This document shows positions 27,237 to 36,888 of a stretch of DNA of 64,000 nt, in pieces. Source of the stretch: Skermanella sp. TT6 (lineage in GTDB: Bacteria > Pseudomonadota > Alphaproteobacteria > Azospirillales > Azospirillaceae); NCBI RefSeq assembly GCF_016653635.2, contig NZ_CP067420.1, positions 4,924,001 to 4,988,000 of the forward strand, in the 5' to 3' direction. Position 1 is the stretch's first letter; every line of letters starts with the position of its first letter. The translations under genes were made by a program, and so were the position numbers. The notes under the pieces were generated by a model. It searched no databases. It worked only from the letters and a program-made list of their open reading frames with translations, and was not told the origin of the DNA.

Positions 27237-28271
27237 GTGCGGCTGAAGAGCTTTCATGCTCCGACCATGGTTGAAGCGATGCGGCTCGTCCGCGACGCGT
27301 TGGGCGACGATGCCATCATCGTCGCGACGCGCGAGGAGGAGGGTGGCGTCCGCCTGACCGCCGCGATCGACGACGCGGAACAGCCGCTGCTGCCGCCGCC
27401 TTCCAGCCACGAGCCTGAACAGGAGCCGACCGCCTATGGCCATGGCGGCCGATCCTGGCGGCGCGAGCCGGAAATCGACATCGTCGACCTGATCTCCGAC
27501 ACGCTGACCCGCCACGGAACCCCCGCGGGCATCTGCGACCGCCTGCTCAACACCATCGCGACCTACGACACCGGCGATCCGGTGGAAGCGCTGAGCGGCG
27601 CCCTGGACAGCATCTTCACCTTCCAGCCGCTGCCCCACGGCCGCGCGCCCCGCCCCTTCATGCTGATCGGGCCGCCGGGAGCCGGCAAGACGCTGACCGT
27701 CGCCAAGCTGGCCGCCCGGGCCACCCTGGGTGGCCGCAAGGTCGGCGTCATCACCACCGACACGGTGAGGGCCGGCGGCGTCGACCAGCTCGCCGCCTTC
27801 ACCAAGCTTCTGAAACTGAAGCTGCTGGCGGTCGAGGACACCGACTCCCTGGCCGACGCGCTCGGCGTCCAGCGCGGGGTCGAGCAGGTGCTGATCGACA
27901 GCGCCGGCCGGAACCCGTTCGACCCGGACGACATGAACGACCTCGGCGACCTGCTGAACGCCGCCGACCTGGAACCGGTGCTGGTGCTGCCGGCCGGATG
28001 CGACGCGGCAGAAGCTGCCGAGGTAGGATCTGCCTTCCGCGAACTGGGAGCGCGCCGCCTGCTGCTCACCCGGCTCGACATGACCCGGCGGCTGGGCAGC
28101 CTGCTCGCCATCGCGTACGAGGCGCGCCTGAGCTTTTCCGACATCAGCGCCACCCCGCAGGTCGCCGAGGGGCTGAGCGCGCTCGATGCCGAGTCTCTGG
28201 CACGCCTCTTGCTCCCCTCCAGCGTCCAGCATGCGACACGATCCGCCAAGCAAACGGGAACTTTCTCATGA
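27237..28271 (+). CDS. flhF: FlhF, SRP-type GTPase for flagellar placement
   Basis: The 344-residue protein begins with the FlhF-specific MRLKSFHAPTMVEAM segment. Its G domain has P-loop GPPGAGKT, a DTVRAGGVDQL motif like the DxxRxAAxEQL of SRP GTPases, and the G3 D-S-A-G-R. FlhF sets the number and polar position of flagella. The start is GTG 27237 with AAAGGTGA upstream. Its stop overlaps the flhG start by four bases. Confidence 0.93.
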   Translation: MRLKSFHAPTMVEAMRLVRDALGDDAIIVATREEEGGVRLTAAIDDAEQPLLPPPSSHEPEQEPTAYGHGGRSWRREPEIDIVDLISDTLTRHGTPAGICDRLLNTIATYDTGDPVEALSGALDSIFTFQPLPHGRAPRPFMLIGPPGAGKTLTVAKLAARATLGGRKVGVITTDTVRAGGVDQLAAFTKLLKLKLLAVEDTDSLADALGVQRGVEQVLIDSAGRNPFDPDDMNDLGDLLNAADLEPVLVLPAGCDAAEAAEVGSAFRELGARRLLLTRLDMTRRLGSLLAIAYEARLSFSDISATPQVAEGLSALDAESLARLLLPSSVQHATRSAKQTGTFS

Positions 28272-29059
28272 CCGAAGCATCCTCGGTTTTCCCCGCCAAC
28301 ATCACCCCGCTGCGTGGCCACAACGTCGTCGCCGTGGCGAGCGGAAAGGGCGGCGTCGGCAAGACCTGGTTCTCCATCACCCTGACCCACGCCCTGACCA
28401 AGCTGGGCCGGCGCTCCCTGCTGTTCGACGGCGACCTGGGTCTGGCGAACGTGGACATCCAGCTCGGGCTGATGCCCAAGCGCGACCTGGGATCGGTGGT
28501 CGAGCGCCGCATGTCGCTCCAGACCGCGGCCGAGCGGTTCGAGGACGGCGGGTTCGACATCATCGCGGGCCGCTCCGGTTCCGGCAACCTGGCCAACCTG
28601 ACGGTCCAGCGGCTGAACGAGCTGCGTGCCGACCTGCTGGAGGTCGCCCGGAACTACGACGCCGTCGTGATCGACCTGGGCGCCGGCGTGGACCGCACCG
28701 TCCGCCAGCTGTCCGGCCCCGCCGGGATCACGCTGGTGGTGACGACCGACGAGCCGACCTCGCTGACCGACGCCTATGCCTTCATCAAGGTCACCCACGC
28801 CGCCAACCCGAACGCCGACCTGCGGGTGGTGGTGAACATGGCGAGCAGCGTGCGCGAGGGCGAGCGCACCTATGTGACGATCCTGAAGGCCTGCCAGAAC
28901 TTCCTGAAATTCTCGCCGCCGCTGGCCGGCATCATCCGCCGCGACCAGAAGGTCCGGGACGCGATCCGCAACCAGGTGCCGCTGCTGATGCGCTCGCCCA
29001 GCTCCGACGCGGCCTCCGACGTGCGCAACCTGGCGGCAAAGCTGTTCACCGTGCCATGA
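28268..29059 (+). CDS. flhG: FlhG/FleN, MinD-like ATPase controlling flagellar number
   Basis: The 263-residue protein has the deviant Walker A SGKGGVGKT, the DGDLGLANVDIQLG motif typical of FlhG/FleN, and a C-terminal amphipathic tail. It works against FlhF to limit flagellar number. ATG 28268 overlaps the flhF stop (ATGA), which fixes the start; the open frame further upstream is not coding. The start of the next gene overlaps its stop in the same way. Confidence 0.93.
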   Translation: MTEASSVFPANITPLRGHNVVAVASGKGGVGKTWFSITLTHALTKLGRRSLLFDGDLGLANVDIQLGLMPKRDLGSVVERRMSLQTAAERFEDGGFDIIAGRSGSGNLANLTVQRLNELRADLLEVARNYDAVVIDLGAGVDRTVRQLSGPAGITLVVTTDEPTSLTDAYAFIKVTHAANPNADLRVVVNMASSVREGERTYVTILKACQNFLKFSPPLAGIIRRDQKVRDAIRNQVPLLMRSPSSDAASDVRNLAAKLFTVP

Positions 29060-31152
29060 CCGGAACGGTGCCGCCCGCGGTCGCCGCGACCCCCGCGGGC
29101 GCGGCCGGCACCGGAGCCGGAGCCGCGGCGTCCATGGCGACTCCGCCGCCGCAGCCGGCCGGCGAGGCGACGCTGGAAAAGCTGCCGGAAAAACTGAAGA
29201 ACCTGATACGGACCATCGTGCTGTCCGGGACGGTGGTCGAACAGACGGCCGACGGCGGCGTCAAGGTGCGCACCCAGGCGGGCGACGTGAGCCTGAAGAC
29301 CCCCATCCCGCTGCTGCCGGACCGCCCGGTCTCGCTCCGGATCCCGCCGGGCAACCCGCCCCTGAAGGCGTTGGTCTTCATGCTCGGCCCGCCGGCCGCC
29401 CAGGCGCCGCCCCCGCCGCCGGCCCAAGTGCCGCAGCAAGTGCCGCAGCATGCCGCGCCGGCACCGTCCGCAACACCGCACGCAGCATCGCCCGCAGTAT
29501 CTCCCCAGGTGCCGAAGGCATCGCCGCCGCCCGCCGCGGCGGGCGTCAACCAGCCCCCAGGGGCGAATGCCGCCGCACCGGCGCAGGTGCCTGCGCCGCA
29601 GGTCCGCGTGGGAACGGTGATCCCGGCGATGGTCGTCTCCTCCAGCCCTCCTCCGCTTCCGCCTCCCCTACCGGCAGCGGCGCCGACCCTGCCCGCCGCC
29701 CCTCCCGTGCCGACACGGACGGCGGCCCTGTCCGCCCCGCCCCCTCTCCCGACGCCGGCTGTCCCGGCACAGGCTGCCCCGAGGCAGGCTATCCCGGCGA
29801 TGCCCGCGCCGGCCCTGGGCGCTCCCGCCCCGGTGCAGGGCGCTCCCGCCCCGGCCATGCCGGGTGCGCTGCAGGCACCCGCTCCGGCGGGGTCAGCCGC
29901 CGCGCAAACGCCATCGGCCAATCCGCCGGTTCCGCAGGCTCCGCCGTCCGGGACGGCACCGGGTCCGGTCCAGCAGGCGCCCGCCCCCGGAAGGCCCGCC
30001 CACCCGGGTCCGGCGCCGCAGGCTTCCGCCCAGCCTGCCGTGACCATGTCCCCGCCGGTTCCGCCGGGTTCGCCCCCGGCCCCGCAGGCGACATCCCCGG
30101 CCCTCCCTCAGACCCCGCCGCCGACTCCGGAAGGGTTTCGCCAGCCGGCGCAGCCCCTTCCGATGCCCCTCCTGAAATCGGGCACGCCGGTGGAGGTCCG
30201 GGTCATCGCGCTGCCGACGCAGCCTCAACCGGCCACGCCGGCCGCCACGCCGGCCCCGGCAACCACGCCGCCTCCGGTCCAGCCGCCACTTCCGCAGGGC
30301 GGTGCCGCGACCCTGCCGGCGACCGTGGCGGGCACGACCAATACCGGGCAACCGATCCTGACCACCGAGCGCGGCGTCCTGGTGCTGAACACGCGCGTCC
30401 CGCTGCCGCCCGGGACGCAGGTCGCCGTCAGCCTGCCCGCCCCTCCGCCCGCCGCCGAGCAGCCGTTCGACGCCCTTCGGGGGCGGGACTGGCCGGCGCT
30501 CCAGGACGCTCTCGACGTCCTTGCCAGGACCGATCCCGCGGGCGCCCGTACCCTTGCCAACGCGATCCTGCCCCAGGTCAACCCGCGGCTTGCCGCGACG
30601 CTGCTGGCCTTCGCGGGCCATGTGAAGAAGGGCGACGCCCGGAGCTGGCTGGGCGAGCCGGCCGCTCAGGCGCTGGAATCGCTCGGGCGCCGCGAATTGG
30701 TCGAGAAGCTGGGGGAGGACTTCAAGCAACTCGCGCAGCAGGCGTCGGAGCCCCTCCCCGGGGATTGGCGCGCCTATTCGATCCCGTTCTCCGACGGCAC
30801 GGAGTTCAGCCGGATCAACCTTTATGTCAGGCACCCGGATGCCGAGGAGGTGGACGAGGATGGCGAGAACGCGGCCGGAAGCTCCGCCCGGGCCAACCGG
30901 TTCCTGATCGACCTGACTCTCAGCCGGCTGGGCGAGCTGCAATTGGACGGGCTGGTGCGCCACCGGCGCTTCGACCTGATCCTCCGCACCCACCTGCCCC
31001 TGCCGCCGGAGATGCGCCGGGAGATCGGCCGGATCTTCCACGACTCGGTGGAGGCGCTCGGGATGACGGGGGGCGTGTCGTTCCAGGCGGGTACCCAGGG
31101 ATGGGTCGCGGTCCAGCCCGGCTGCGCCGGAAGCGTCGGCTTCAGCGCCTAG
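29056..31152 (+). CDS. Large Pro/Ala-rich protein with a FliK-like C-terminal domain
   Basis: The protein has 698 residues from ATG 29056, which overlaps the flhG stop. A short ordered head (about 30-120) is followed by ~300 residues almost wholly of Pro, Ala, Gln, Gly and Val. The ordered C-terminal ~220 residues contain a stretch (FLIDLTLSRLGELQLDGLV then FDLILRT) that resembles the Flg_hook domain of FliK. A secreted hook-length ruler or a FliK paralogue is the best guess: the disordered central part and place at the end of a flagellar operon fit. A canonical fliK could exist elsewhere. Its stop overlaps the fliJ stop on the other strand. Confidence 0.65.
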   Translation: MTGTVPPAVAATPAGAAGTGAGAAASMATPPPQPAGEATLEKLPEKLKNLIRTIVLSGTVVEQTADGGVKVRTQAGDVSLKTPIPLLPDRPVSLRIPPGNPPLKALVFMLGPPAAQAPPPPPAQVPQQVPQHAAPAPSATPHAASPAVSPQVPKASPPPAAAGVNQPPGANAAAPAQVPAPQVRVGTVIPAMVVSSSPPPLPPPLPAAAPTLPAAPPVPTRTAALSAPPPLPTPAVPAQAAPRQAIPAMPAPALGAPAPVQGAPAPAMPGALQAPAPAGSAAAQTPSANPPVPQAPPSGTAPGPVQQAPAPGRPAHPGPAPQASAQPAVTMSPPVPPGSPPAPQATSPALPQTPPPTPEGFRQPAQPLPMPLLKSGTPVEVRVIALPTQPQPATPAATPAPATTPPPVQPPLPQGGAATLPATVAGTTNTGQPILTTERGVLVLNTRVPLPPGTQVAVSLPAPPPAAEQPFDALRGRDWPALQDALDVLARTDPAGARTLANAILPQVNPRLAATLLAFAGHVKKGDARSWLGEPAAQALESLGRRELVEKLGEDFKQLAQQASEPLPGDWRAYSIPFSDGTEFSRINLYVRHPDAEEVDEDGENAAGSSARANRFLIDLTLSRLGELQLDGLVRHRRFDLILRTHLPLPPEMRREIGRIFHDSVEALGMTGGVSFQAGTQGWVAVQPGCAGSVGFSA

Positions 31153-31565
31153 CGCCGGCGCATGAAGCCGCTGAGCGCCACCTCGTCCAGGGCGGCGTCC
31201 TCGCGCTGCTTGCGCTTGGCCTGGTCGCGCTTGTCGCGGCCCTCCTGCGCCAGTTCGTAGCGCTTCAGTTCCTGGAAGGCTTCCGCCATCTCCTCGGTCG
31301 CCTCGGCGATCTGCGCCTGGACCTGGGCGATGGACTGCGCCAGGCGCTTGCGCCGCTCGATCGACAGCTTGGCGAAGTTGCCGTAGCCGAACCCGGCTTC
31401 CGGCGAGGCGCGGGCGATCTCCTGCTCCGCCGCGATCTCCGCTTCCAGGCGCCCGGCGTCGTCGGCCAGCTTGTCGGCCAGGGTCTGGAGTTCGGCCAGG
31501 GCCCGGCGCTTCTCGTCGAGGCGCCACTTGTGGAGGCGGATCAGTGTGTGCAGGCCGCTGCTCAT
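31149..31565 (-). CDS. fliJ: FliJ, flagellar export chaperone/ATPase stalk
   Basis: The 138-residue protein is a single antiparallel coiled coil, rich in Glu, Lys, Arg, Ala and Gln, without domains, as expected of FliJ (a gamma-subunit analogue turning in the FliI ring). It begins with ATG 31565, overlapping the fliI stop by four bases. It ends convergently on the FliK-like gene with a shared CTAG over both stops. Confidence 0.88.
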   Translation of the reverse strand: MSSGLHTLIRLHKWRLDEKRRALAELQTLADKLADDAGRLEAEIAAEQEIARASPEAGFGYGNFAKLSIERRKRLAQSIAQVQAQIAEATEEMAEAFQELKRYELAQEGRDKRDQAKRKQREDAALDEVALSGFMRRR

Positions 31566-32893
31566 GGCCAGGGTTCACCCAGGATCTCGGCAAGCTGGGC
31601 ATACCCCGTCGCCATGTCGGTACGCTCGCGCTTGCCCTGTTTCAGGAAGGCCTCGATGGCCGGATTGTACTCGATCGCCTCGTCCACCAGCGGATCGCTG
31701 CCCCGGCGATAGGCGCCGAGCCGGATCATCTCCGCCATGTCGTTGTAGGCCGACAGCAGCCGCCGCGCCCGGCCGACCAGCGCGTTCTCCCGGTCGGTGT
31801 TGCAGCCCGGCATGGTGCGCGAGACGCTGCGCAGGATGTTGATGGCGGGATAGCGGCCGCGCTCGCCGATGGCGCGCTCCATCACGATGTGGCCGTCCAG
31901 GATGCCGCGCACGGCGTCGGCGATCGGTTCGTTGTGGTCGTCGCCGTCCACCAGCACGGTGAACAGGCCGGTGATGTTGCCCTCCCCCACGCCGGGGCCG
32001 GCCCGCTCCAGCAGGCGCGGCAGTTCGGCGAAGGTGGTCGGCGGATAGCCCTTGGTGGTCGGCGGCTCGCCGGCGGACAGCCCGATCTCGCGCTGGGCCA
32101 TGGCGAACCGCGTGACGCTGTCCATCATGCACATCACGTTCTTGCCCCGGTCGCGGAAATACTCCGCGATCGACATGGTCATGTAGGCCGACTGCCGCCG
32201 CATCAGCGGCGCCTCGTCCGAGGTCGCGACGACGACGACGCTGCGCGCCATGCCGTCCTCCCCCAGGTCCTCGGTGATGAATTCCTGCACCTCGCGGCCG
32301 CGCTCGCCGATCAGGCCGATCACGTTGACGTCGACCGACATGTAGCGCGCCAGCATCGACATCAGGACCGACTTGCCGACGCCGGAGCCGGCGAAGATGC
32401 CCATGCGCTGGCCGCGGCAGCAGGACAGGAAGGTGTTCATGGCGCGCACGCCGAGGTCGATCTTCTCGCCGACGCGGCGGCGGGAGTGGGCGGGGGGCGG
32501 GTTGTTGCGGATCGGGATGCCGACCTTGCCGTTCAGCAGCGGACCCTTGCCGTCGATCGGCTCGCCCAGGGCGTTGACCACGCGGCCCAGCCAGCTCTCG
32601 TCGGGGAACACTTCCGGCCCGCCTTCGGTGACTTCCGCCTTGCAGCCGAGTCCGATTCCGTCCAAGCCGCCCAGCGGCATCAGGAGCGCCCGCCCCTGCC
32701 GGAACCCGACCACCTCGCAGGGGACCCGCCGCCCGGCCCGCGCGACGATCGTGCAGCGTCCGCCGATCGACAACAGGCGCTCCACGCCGCCTACCTCCAC
32801 AAGTAAGCCCAGCACGGCCGTTACGCGCCCAAAGTAGCGATACTCTGGTATGCGTTCAATTTCGTTAATAAAGTGGCTTTGCTGGAGGCGCAC
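31562..32893 (-). CDS. fliI: FliI, flagellum-specific export ATPase
   Basis: The 443-residue protein is an F1-beta-like ATPase: Walker [12 protein letters not shown] (about 166-176), a GERGREV motif, Walker B leading to [11 protein letters not shown], and the [11 protein letters not shown] loop typical of FliI. It powers the delivery of export substrates with FliH and FliJ. The start is GTG 32893 with no clear Shine-Dalgarno. It diverges from ctrA; the 198-bp region between them holds two CtrA-like boxes. Confidence 0.95.
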   Translation of the reverse strand: MRLQQSHFINEIERIPEYRYFGRVTAVLGLLVEVGGVERLLSIGGRCTIVARAGRRVPCEVVGFRQGRALLMPLGGLDGIGLGCKAEVTEGGPEVFPDESWLGRVVNALGEPIDGKGPLLNGKVGIPIRNNPPPAHSRRRVGEKIDLGVRAMNTFLSCCRGQRMGIFAGSGVGKSVLMSMLARYMSVDVNVIGLIGERGREVQEFITEDLGEDGMARSVVVVATSDEAPLMRRQSAYMTMSIAEYFRDRGKNVMCMMDSVTRFAMAQREIGLSAGEPPTTKGYPPTTFAELPRLLERAGPGVGEGNITGLFTVLVDGDDHNEPIADAVRGILDGHIVMERAIGERGRYPAINILRSVSRTMPGCNTDRENALVGRARRLLSAYNDMAEMIRLGAYRRGSDPLVDEAIEYNPAIEAFLKQGKRERTDMATGYAQLAEILGEPWP

Positions 32894-32978
32894 GATGTGA
32901 GATATCTATACGTGTATTAACCGTGTTGGCGGATGATTCGTCGGCAAATGCAGCGAAAGCGAAGATATGCAGGAATGA

Positions 32979-32993
32979 TTAACTTTCTGTAAA
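32979..32993. promoter_or_regulatory. CtrA-like box 1 between fliI and ctrA
   Basis: TTAA-N7-TAAA, 7 of 8 matches, the same arrangement as upstream of fliF. It lies 99-113 bases before the ctrA start and 86-100 bases before the fliI start. A GATTC (GANTC) lies nearby at 32935-32939. Confidence 0.5.
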
Positions 32994-33016
32994 CTTTGCT
33001 AACGGTAGCATTAAGC

Positions 33017-33031
33017 TGAATCGTCTGTTAA
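33017..33031. promoter_or_regulatory. CtrA-like box 2 upstream of ctrA
   Basis: TGAA-N7-TTAA, 7 of 8 matches, 61-75 bases before ctrA. It overlaps a GAATC (GANTC) at 33018-33022. Two CtrA boxes plus GANTC sites recall the autoregulated, methylation-sensitive ctrA promoter of Caulobacter. Confidence 0.5.
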
Positions 33032-33091
33032 TATGTGTATCATCTGGTTCGGCAGGGTTGTGTTCCTGCCCATCAACGTCGGGATGTCGCC

Positions 33092-33805
33092 ATGAGGGTT
33101 CTGCTGGTCGAAGACGACTCCTCGGTCGCCAAGAGTATTGAATTGATGCTGCATTCCGAGGGCTTCATCGTCGATTCCACCGATCTCGGTGAGGATGGGC
33201 TGGAGATCGGAAAGCTGTATGACTACGATATCATCATCCTGGACCTGATGTTGCCGGACATCGACGGCTACGAGGTCCTGCGCCGTCTGCGGTCCGCCCG
33301 GGTGACCACGCCGATCCTGATCCTGTCCGGCCTGTCGGAGCTGGACCACAAGATCAAGGGACTGGGCGTCGGCGCCGACGACTACCTGACCAAGCCTTTC
33401 GACAAGCGCGAGCTGATCGCCCGCATCCAGGCCATCGTCCGCCGCAGCAAGGGACATTCCGACAGCGTGATCCGGACCGGCCGCCTGACGGTCAACCTGG
33501 ACACCCGCACCGTGGAGGTGGACGGCCAGCCGCTGCACCTGACCGGCAAGGAATACGGCATCCTGGAACTGCTGAGCCTGCGCAAGGGGACCACGCTGAC
33601 CAAGGAGATGTTCCTGAACCATCTCTACGGCGGCATGGACGAGCCGGAGCTGAAGATCATCGACGTGTTCGTCTGCAAGCTGCGCAAGAAGCTCGCCCAA
33701 TCGACCAACGGCGACAACTATATCGAGACGGTGTGGGGCCGCGGCTACGTGCTGCGCGATCCACAGGAAGAGGCGGTATCCCAGAAGGCCCAGGCGGCGG
33801 GGTGA
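33092..33805 (+). CDS. ctrA: CtrA, cell-cycle/motility response regulator
   Basis: The 237-residue protein has an N-terminal receiver with acidic pair EDD (7-9), phospho-acceptor Asp51 and conserved Lys in TKPF. The OmpR-type winged helix follows, with the strongly CtrA-specific block [17 protein letters not shown] and MFLNHLYGG. CtrA is phosphorylated through CckA-ChpT and binds TTAA-N7-TTAA. In Rhodospirillales it mainly controls motility. ATG 33092 matches the family start; the open frame from 33035 does not. A strong terminator follows at 33856. Confidence 0.96.
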   Translation: MRVLLVEDDSSVAKSIELMLHSEGFIVDSTDLGEDGLEIGKLYDYDIIILDLMLPDIDGYEVLRRLRSARVTTPILILSGLSELDHKIKGLGVGADDYLTKPFDKRELIARIQAIVRRSKGHSDSVIRTGRLTVNLDTRTVEVDGQPLHLTGKEYGILELLSLRKGTTLTKEMFLNHLYGGMDEPELKIIDVFVCKLRKKLAQSTNGDNYIETVWGRGYVLRDPQEEAVSQKAQAAG

Positions 33806-33855
33806 CGAACCCCGCCGCATCGGCGTCTCCACCAACAAGATCCTGGCCGCGGATG

Positions 33856-33907
33856 AACGGCGATGGAATCGGATACCTGGCCGGTATCCGATTCCATCGC
33901 CGTTTTT
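33856..33907 (+). terminator. Rho-independent terminator of ctrA
   Basis: Exact 22-bp inverted repeat (33856-33877 and 33883-33904) with a five-base TGGCC loop, running into TTTTT on the plus strand. It ends ctrA transcription before the convergent cheR. On the minus strand no T-run follows. Confidence 0.88.
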
Positions 33908-33923
33908 GCCTTCCGGGTCCGCG

Positions 33924-34772
33924 TCAGCCCGCCACGGCCCGCGCAGCCGGCGCGCCGGCGGGCTGGTTCATCACGTAGAGCCCGCGCTGATTGTCCATCG
34001 GCTTGAACCGCTCGGTGATGCCCAGGACGGTCTCGGCGCCGCCCAGATAGAGCACGCCGTCGGCCGGCATCAGCTTGGCGATGCTGTCCAGTACCTTGCC
34101 CTTGGTCGGCTGGTCGAAATAGATCAGCACGTTGCGGCAGAACACGACGTCGAACTGGCCGAGCGGGGTCAGGTCGGTCAGCAGGTTGTACTCCCGGAAG
34201 GAGACCATCTGCCGAATCTTGTCGTTGAGCTGCCACTTGTCGCCGATCTGCTTGAAGTACTTGACCAGATGGGTGATCGGCAGGCCGCGCTGGACCTCGA
34301 ACTGAGTGTAGATGCCGGCCTTGGCCTTCTCGACCATCTCCGACGAGAGGTCGGTGCCGATGATCTCGAACCGCCACCCGTCGAGCCTGGCCCCCTCGTC
34401 CAGCAGCAGCATCGCCAGGGAATAGGCCTCCTGACCGCTGGAGCACGCGGCCGACCAGATCCGGATCGAGCGGCGCGCCCCGCGGCTGGCCAGCATCATC
34501 GGCAGGACCACGTTGCGGAACTGGTCGAACGGCTTCTGGTCCCGGTAGAAGGACGACTCGTTGGTCGTCATCGCCTCCGTGATGTCGCGCAGCAGCGCCT
34601 CCTCGCGGCGGGTGCGGATGGCTGCGGCCAGCTCGTCGAGGCCCTTCATGTTCCACTTGCGCGCGACCGGCATAAGCCGCGACTCGAGCAGGTAGGCCTT
34701 GTCGCGGGACAGGACGAGGCCCGAGCGCTGCTTCAGCAGGGTGCTGAACATGTCGAAGTCTTCGACCTTCAT
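33924..34772 (-). CDS. cheR: CheR, chemoreceptor glutamate methyltransferase
   Basis: The 282-residue protein has the helical CheR N-terminal domain and a SAM-binding domain with SAACSSGQEAYSLAM, preceded by NESSFYRD (substrate/SAM contact) and followed by FDVVFCRNVLIYF. It methylates MCPs such as that encoded at 8347. It is the last gene of the minus-strand che operon; its start overlaps the cheB stop by four bases. Confidence 0.94.
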   Translation of the reverse strand: MKVEDFDMFSTLLKQRSGLVLSRDKAYLLESRLMPVARKWNMKGLDELAAAIRTRREEALLRDITEAMTTNESSFYRDQKPFDQFRNVVLPMMLASRGARRSIRIWSAACSSGQEAYSLAMLLLDEGARLDGWRFEIIGTDLSSEMVEKAKAGIYTQFEVQRGLPITHLVKYFKQIGDKWQLNDKIRQMVSFREYNLLTDLTPLGQFDVVFCRNVLIYFDQPTKGKVLDSIAKLMPADGVLYLGGAETVLGITERFKPMDNQRGLYVMNQPAGAPAARAVAG

Positions 34773-35935
34773 GCTGCGGTCCTCAAAGCAATCTTGCGGA
34801 TGTAGGGTCCGATTTCACGGAGCGGCAGGACGGCGCTGCACAGGCCTGCCGTGGATACTGCGCCCGGCATGCCCCAGACCACGCTCGACGGCTCGTCCTG
34901 GGCGATCACGATGCCTCCGGCCGCCACCAGCTCGGTGCAGCCGCGCATGCCGTCCTGGCCCATTCCGGTCAGGATGATGGCGAAGGCGCGGCGTCCGTAG
35001 ATCTTGGCGATGGTGCGCATCATCGGGTCCACCGCCGGGCGGCAGAAATTCTCCGGCGGGTCCTTGTTGACCGACAGCACCGTCCCGGTGCCCCGGGTCG
35101 CCAGGGTCATGTGGAAATCGCCCGGCGCCAGGTATATGCGTCCGCCGACCAGCGGTTCGCCGTCCTTGGCCTCCGCGCAGGCGATGCCGCACTGGCGGGT
35201 GATGTGCTCGGCCAGGATCGTGGTGAAGGTGGCCGGCATGTGCTGGGTGATCAGGATCGGCTGGCGGATCCCGCCCTTCAGGTGGGACAAGACCTCGAAC
35301 AATGCCTGCGGTCCGCCGGTCGAGCTGCCGATCGCGATGATGTCCGGCGGCGTCACGACCGCGGGCATCGGGCGGAGCACCACGGCGGCGGGGTCCATCG
35401 AGCGCGGACGCGGCAGCGGCGCCAGGGGAGCCGCCACCCGCTCGTTCCGCAGGCTCGGCCGGTTGCGCGACCCGGCGCGCCGGGCAGAGGCGGCCAGCGC
35501 CTTGACCTTGCCGACCAGCTCCCGCTTGAAGCTGTCCGCCGCCCCCAGTTCGCGGGTCGAGGACGGCTTGGTGACGTAGTCGGCCGCCCCGGACTGGAGC
35601 GCCTTCATGCTGACCTCCGCCCCCCGCAGGGTCAGCGTGGAGGCCATGATGATCTTCACCGCCGGATCGATCGCGACCAGCTTGGGGATCGCGGTCAGCC
35701 CGTCCATCACGGGCATCTCGATGTCGAGGACGATCACGTCGATGCTCTGGCGGGTCAGGGCGTTGATGGCCATCTGGCCGTCGCCGACCGAAGCCACGAC
35801 CCGCAGCTCGGGGTCGCCCTCCAATGCGCGGGACAGCAGGCCGCGGATCACGGCGCTGTCGTCGACCACCATCACCCGGTGGGGGTCGTCCGCGACCGCT
35901 GCGGCACCAGCGGGTTTGCCCGGAATATCGCTCAT
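34769..35935 (-). CDS. cheB: CheB, chemoreceptor methylesterase/response regulator
   Basis: The 388-residue protein has an N-terminal receiver (acidic pair DD at 25-26, Asp71 as acceptor, KPS block) and a C-terminal methylesterase with nucleophile motif GSSTGGPQA, TQHMPATF and the GMGQDGMRG loop. It removes methyl groups from MCPs when phosphorylated by CheA. It follows cheY by 13 bases. Confidence 0.95.
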   Translation of the reverse strand: MSDIPGKPAGAAAVADDPHRVMVVDDSAVIRGLLSRALEGDPELRVVASVGDGQMAINALTRQSIDVIVLDIEMPVMDGLTAIPKLVAIDPAVKIIMASTLTLRGAEVSMKALQSGAADYVTKPSSTRELGAADSFKRELVGKVKALAASARRAGSRNRPSLRNERVAAPLAPLPRPRSMDPAAVVLRPMPAVVTPPDIIAIGSSTGGPQALFEVLSHLKGGIRQPILITQHMPATFTTILAEHITRQCGIACAEAKDGEPLVGGRIYLAPGDFHMTLATRGTGTVLSVNKDPPENFCRPAVDPMMRTIAKIYGRRAFAIILTGMGQDGMRGCTELVAAGGIVIAQDEPSSVVWGMPGAVSTAGLCSAVLPLREIGPYIRKIALRTAA

Positions 35936-35948
35936 GCTCCTCCGGGCC

Positions 35949-36314
35949 TCAGATCAGGCCGACCTGGGCGAACTTGGTCTGGATGATGTCGCTGTCGAAG
36001 GGCTTCATGATGTACTCGTTGGCCCCGGCGCTCAGCGCCTCCTGGATGTGGGCCAGGTCGTTCTCGGTCGTGCAGAACACCACCTTCGGGGCGTCGCCGC
36101 CCGACATCTTGCGCAGCCGCCGCAGGAACTCGATGCCGGTCATGACCGGCATGTTCCAGTCCAGCAGGATCGCGTTCGGCATCTCCCTGGCGCAGGCTTC
36201 CATCGCCTGGCGCCCGTCCTCGGCCTCCGAGCAGGTGAAATGCAGTTCCTCCAGGATCTTCCGGGCCACCTTGCGGACAACGCGGCTGTCATCGACGACA
36301 AGACAGGATTTCAT
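35949..36314 (-). CDS. cheY: CheY, chemotaxis response regulator
   Basis: A single 121-residue receiver domain with DD at 8-9, Asp52, Thr in TTEN and Lys in MKPF. It carries the phosphate from CheA to the flagellar switch (FliM/FliN). It lies between cheW and cheB in the che operon. Confidence 0.93.
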   Translation of the reverse strand: MKSCLVVDDSRVVRKVARKILEELHFTCSEAEDGRQAMEACAREMPNAILLDWNMPVMTGIEFLRRLRKMSGGDAPKVVFCTTENDLAHIQEALSAGANEYIMKPFDSDIIQTKFAQVGLI

Positions 36315-36396
36315 TAGGGAGACCTCGGCTAGGGCGCTTGTTTCCGGGGCGCGGGGCGGGACCGGGCGGATCGGCGATCCGCCCGGTCCCTGCCGC

Positions 36397-36888
36397 CTAC
36401 ACCGCCTCCAGATTGGCGAAGTTCAGCAGCCGGGACACGTCCAGCACCACCAGCAGCGTCCCGTTCAGTCGATAGATGCCGGTGGACAGTTCGCGCCACC
36501 GGACATCGAGCGTCGACGGGTTGCGTTCGAAGTCGTCGGACGACAGGCTCAGCACCTCGCCGACGCCGTCGACCATCAGGCTGTACAGCTCGCCGCGCAG
36601 GTCCACGACGATGCTCATGCCCGGCTTTTCCTTGGGCCGGGCTGGCAGGCCGAGGCGCAGCCGGACGTCGATCGCGGTGACGATACGTCCCCGCAGGTTC
36701 AGCGAACCGGCCACCTCGGGCGGCGCCAGCGGGATGCGGGTGATGCGCTGGTGACCGAGAACGTCCTGGACCTGCAGCACGGGGATCCCGAACAGCTGGT
36801 CCGCGATCATCATGGTCACGAAGTCTTCGTTCGCGTTGACCGAGAAGTCGTCGTACTTGGTCTTCTTGGCCGGCAGGTTGGCACTCAT
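36397..36888 (-). CDS. cheW: CheW, chemotaxis coupling protein
   Basis: A single 163-residue CheW domain, with FGIPVLQVQDV, the ITRIPLAPPEVAGSLNLRGRIVTAIDVR core and a GEVLSL segment. It links MCP tips to CheA. Its ATG overlaps the cheA stop by four bases, so translation is probably coupled. Confidence 0.94.
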   Translation of the reverse strand: MSANLPAKKTKYDDFSVNANEDFVTMMIADQLFGIPVLQVQDVLGHQRITRIPLAPPEVAGSLNLRGRIVTAIDVRLRLGLPARPKEKPGMSIVVDLRGELYSLMVDGVGEVLSLSSDDFERNPSTLDVRWRELSTGIYRLNGTLLVVLDVSRLLNFANLEAV

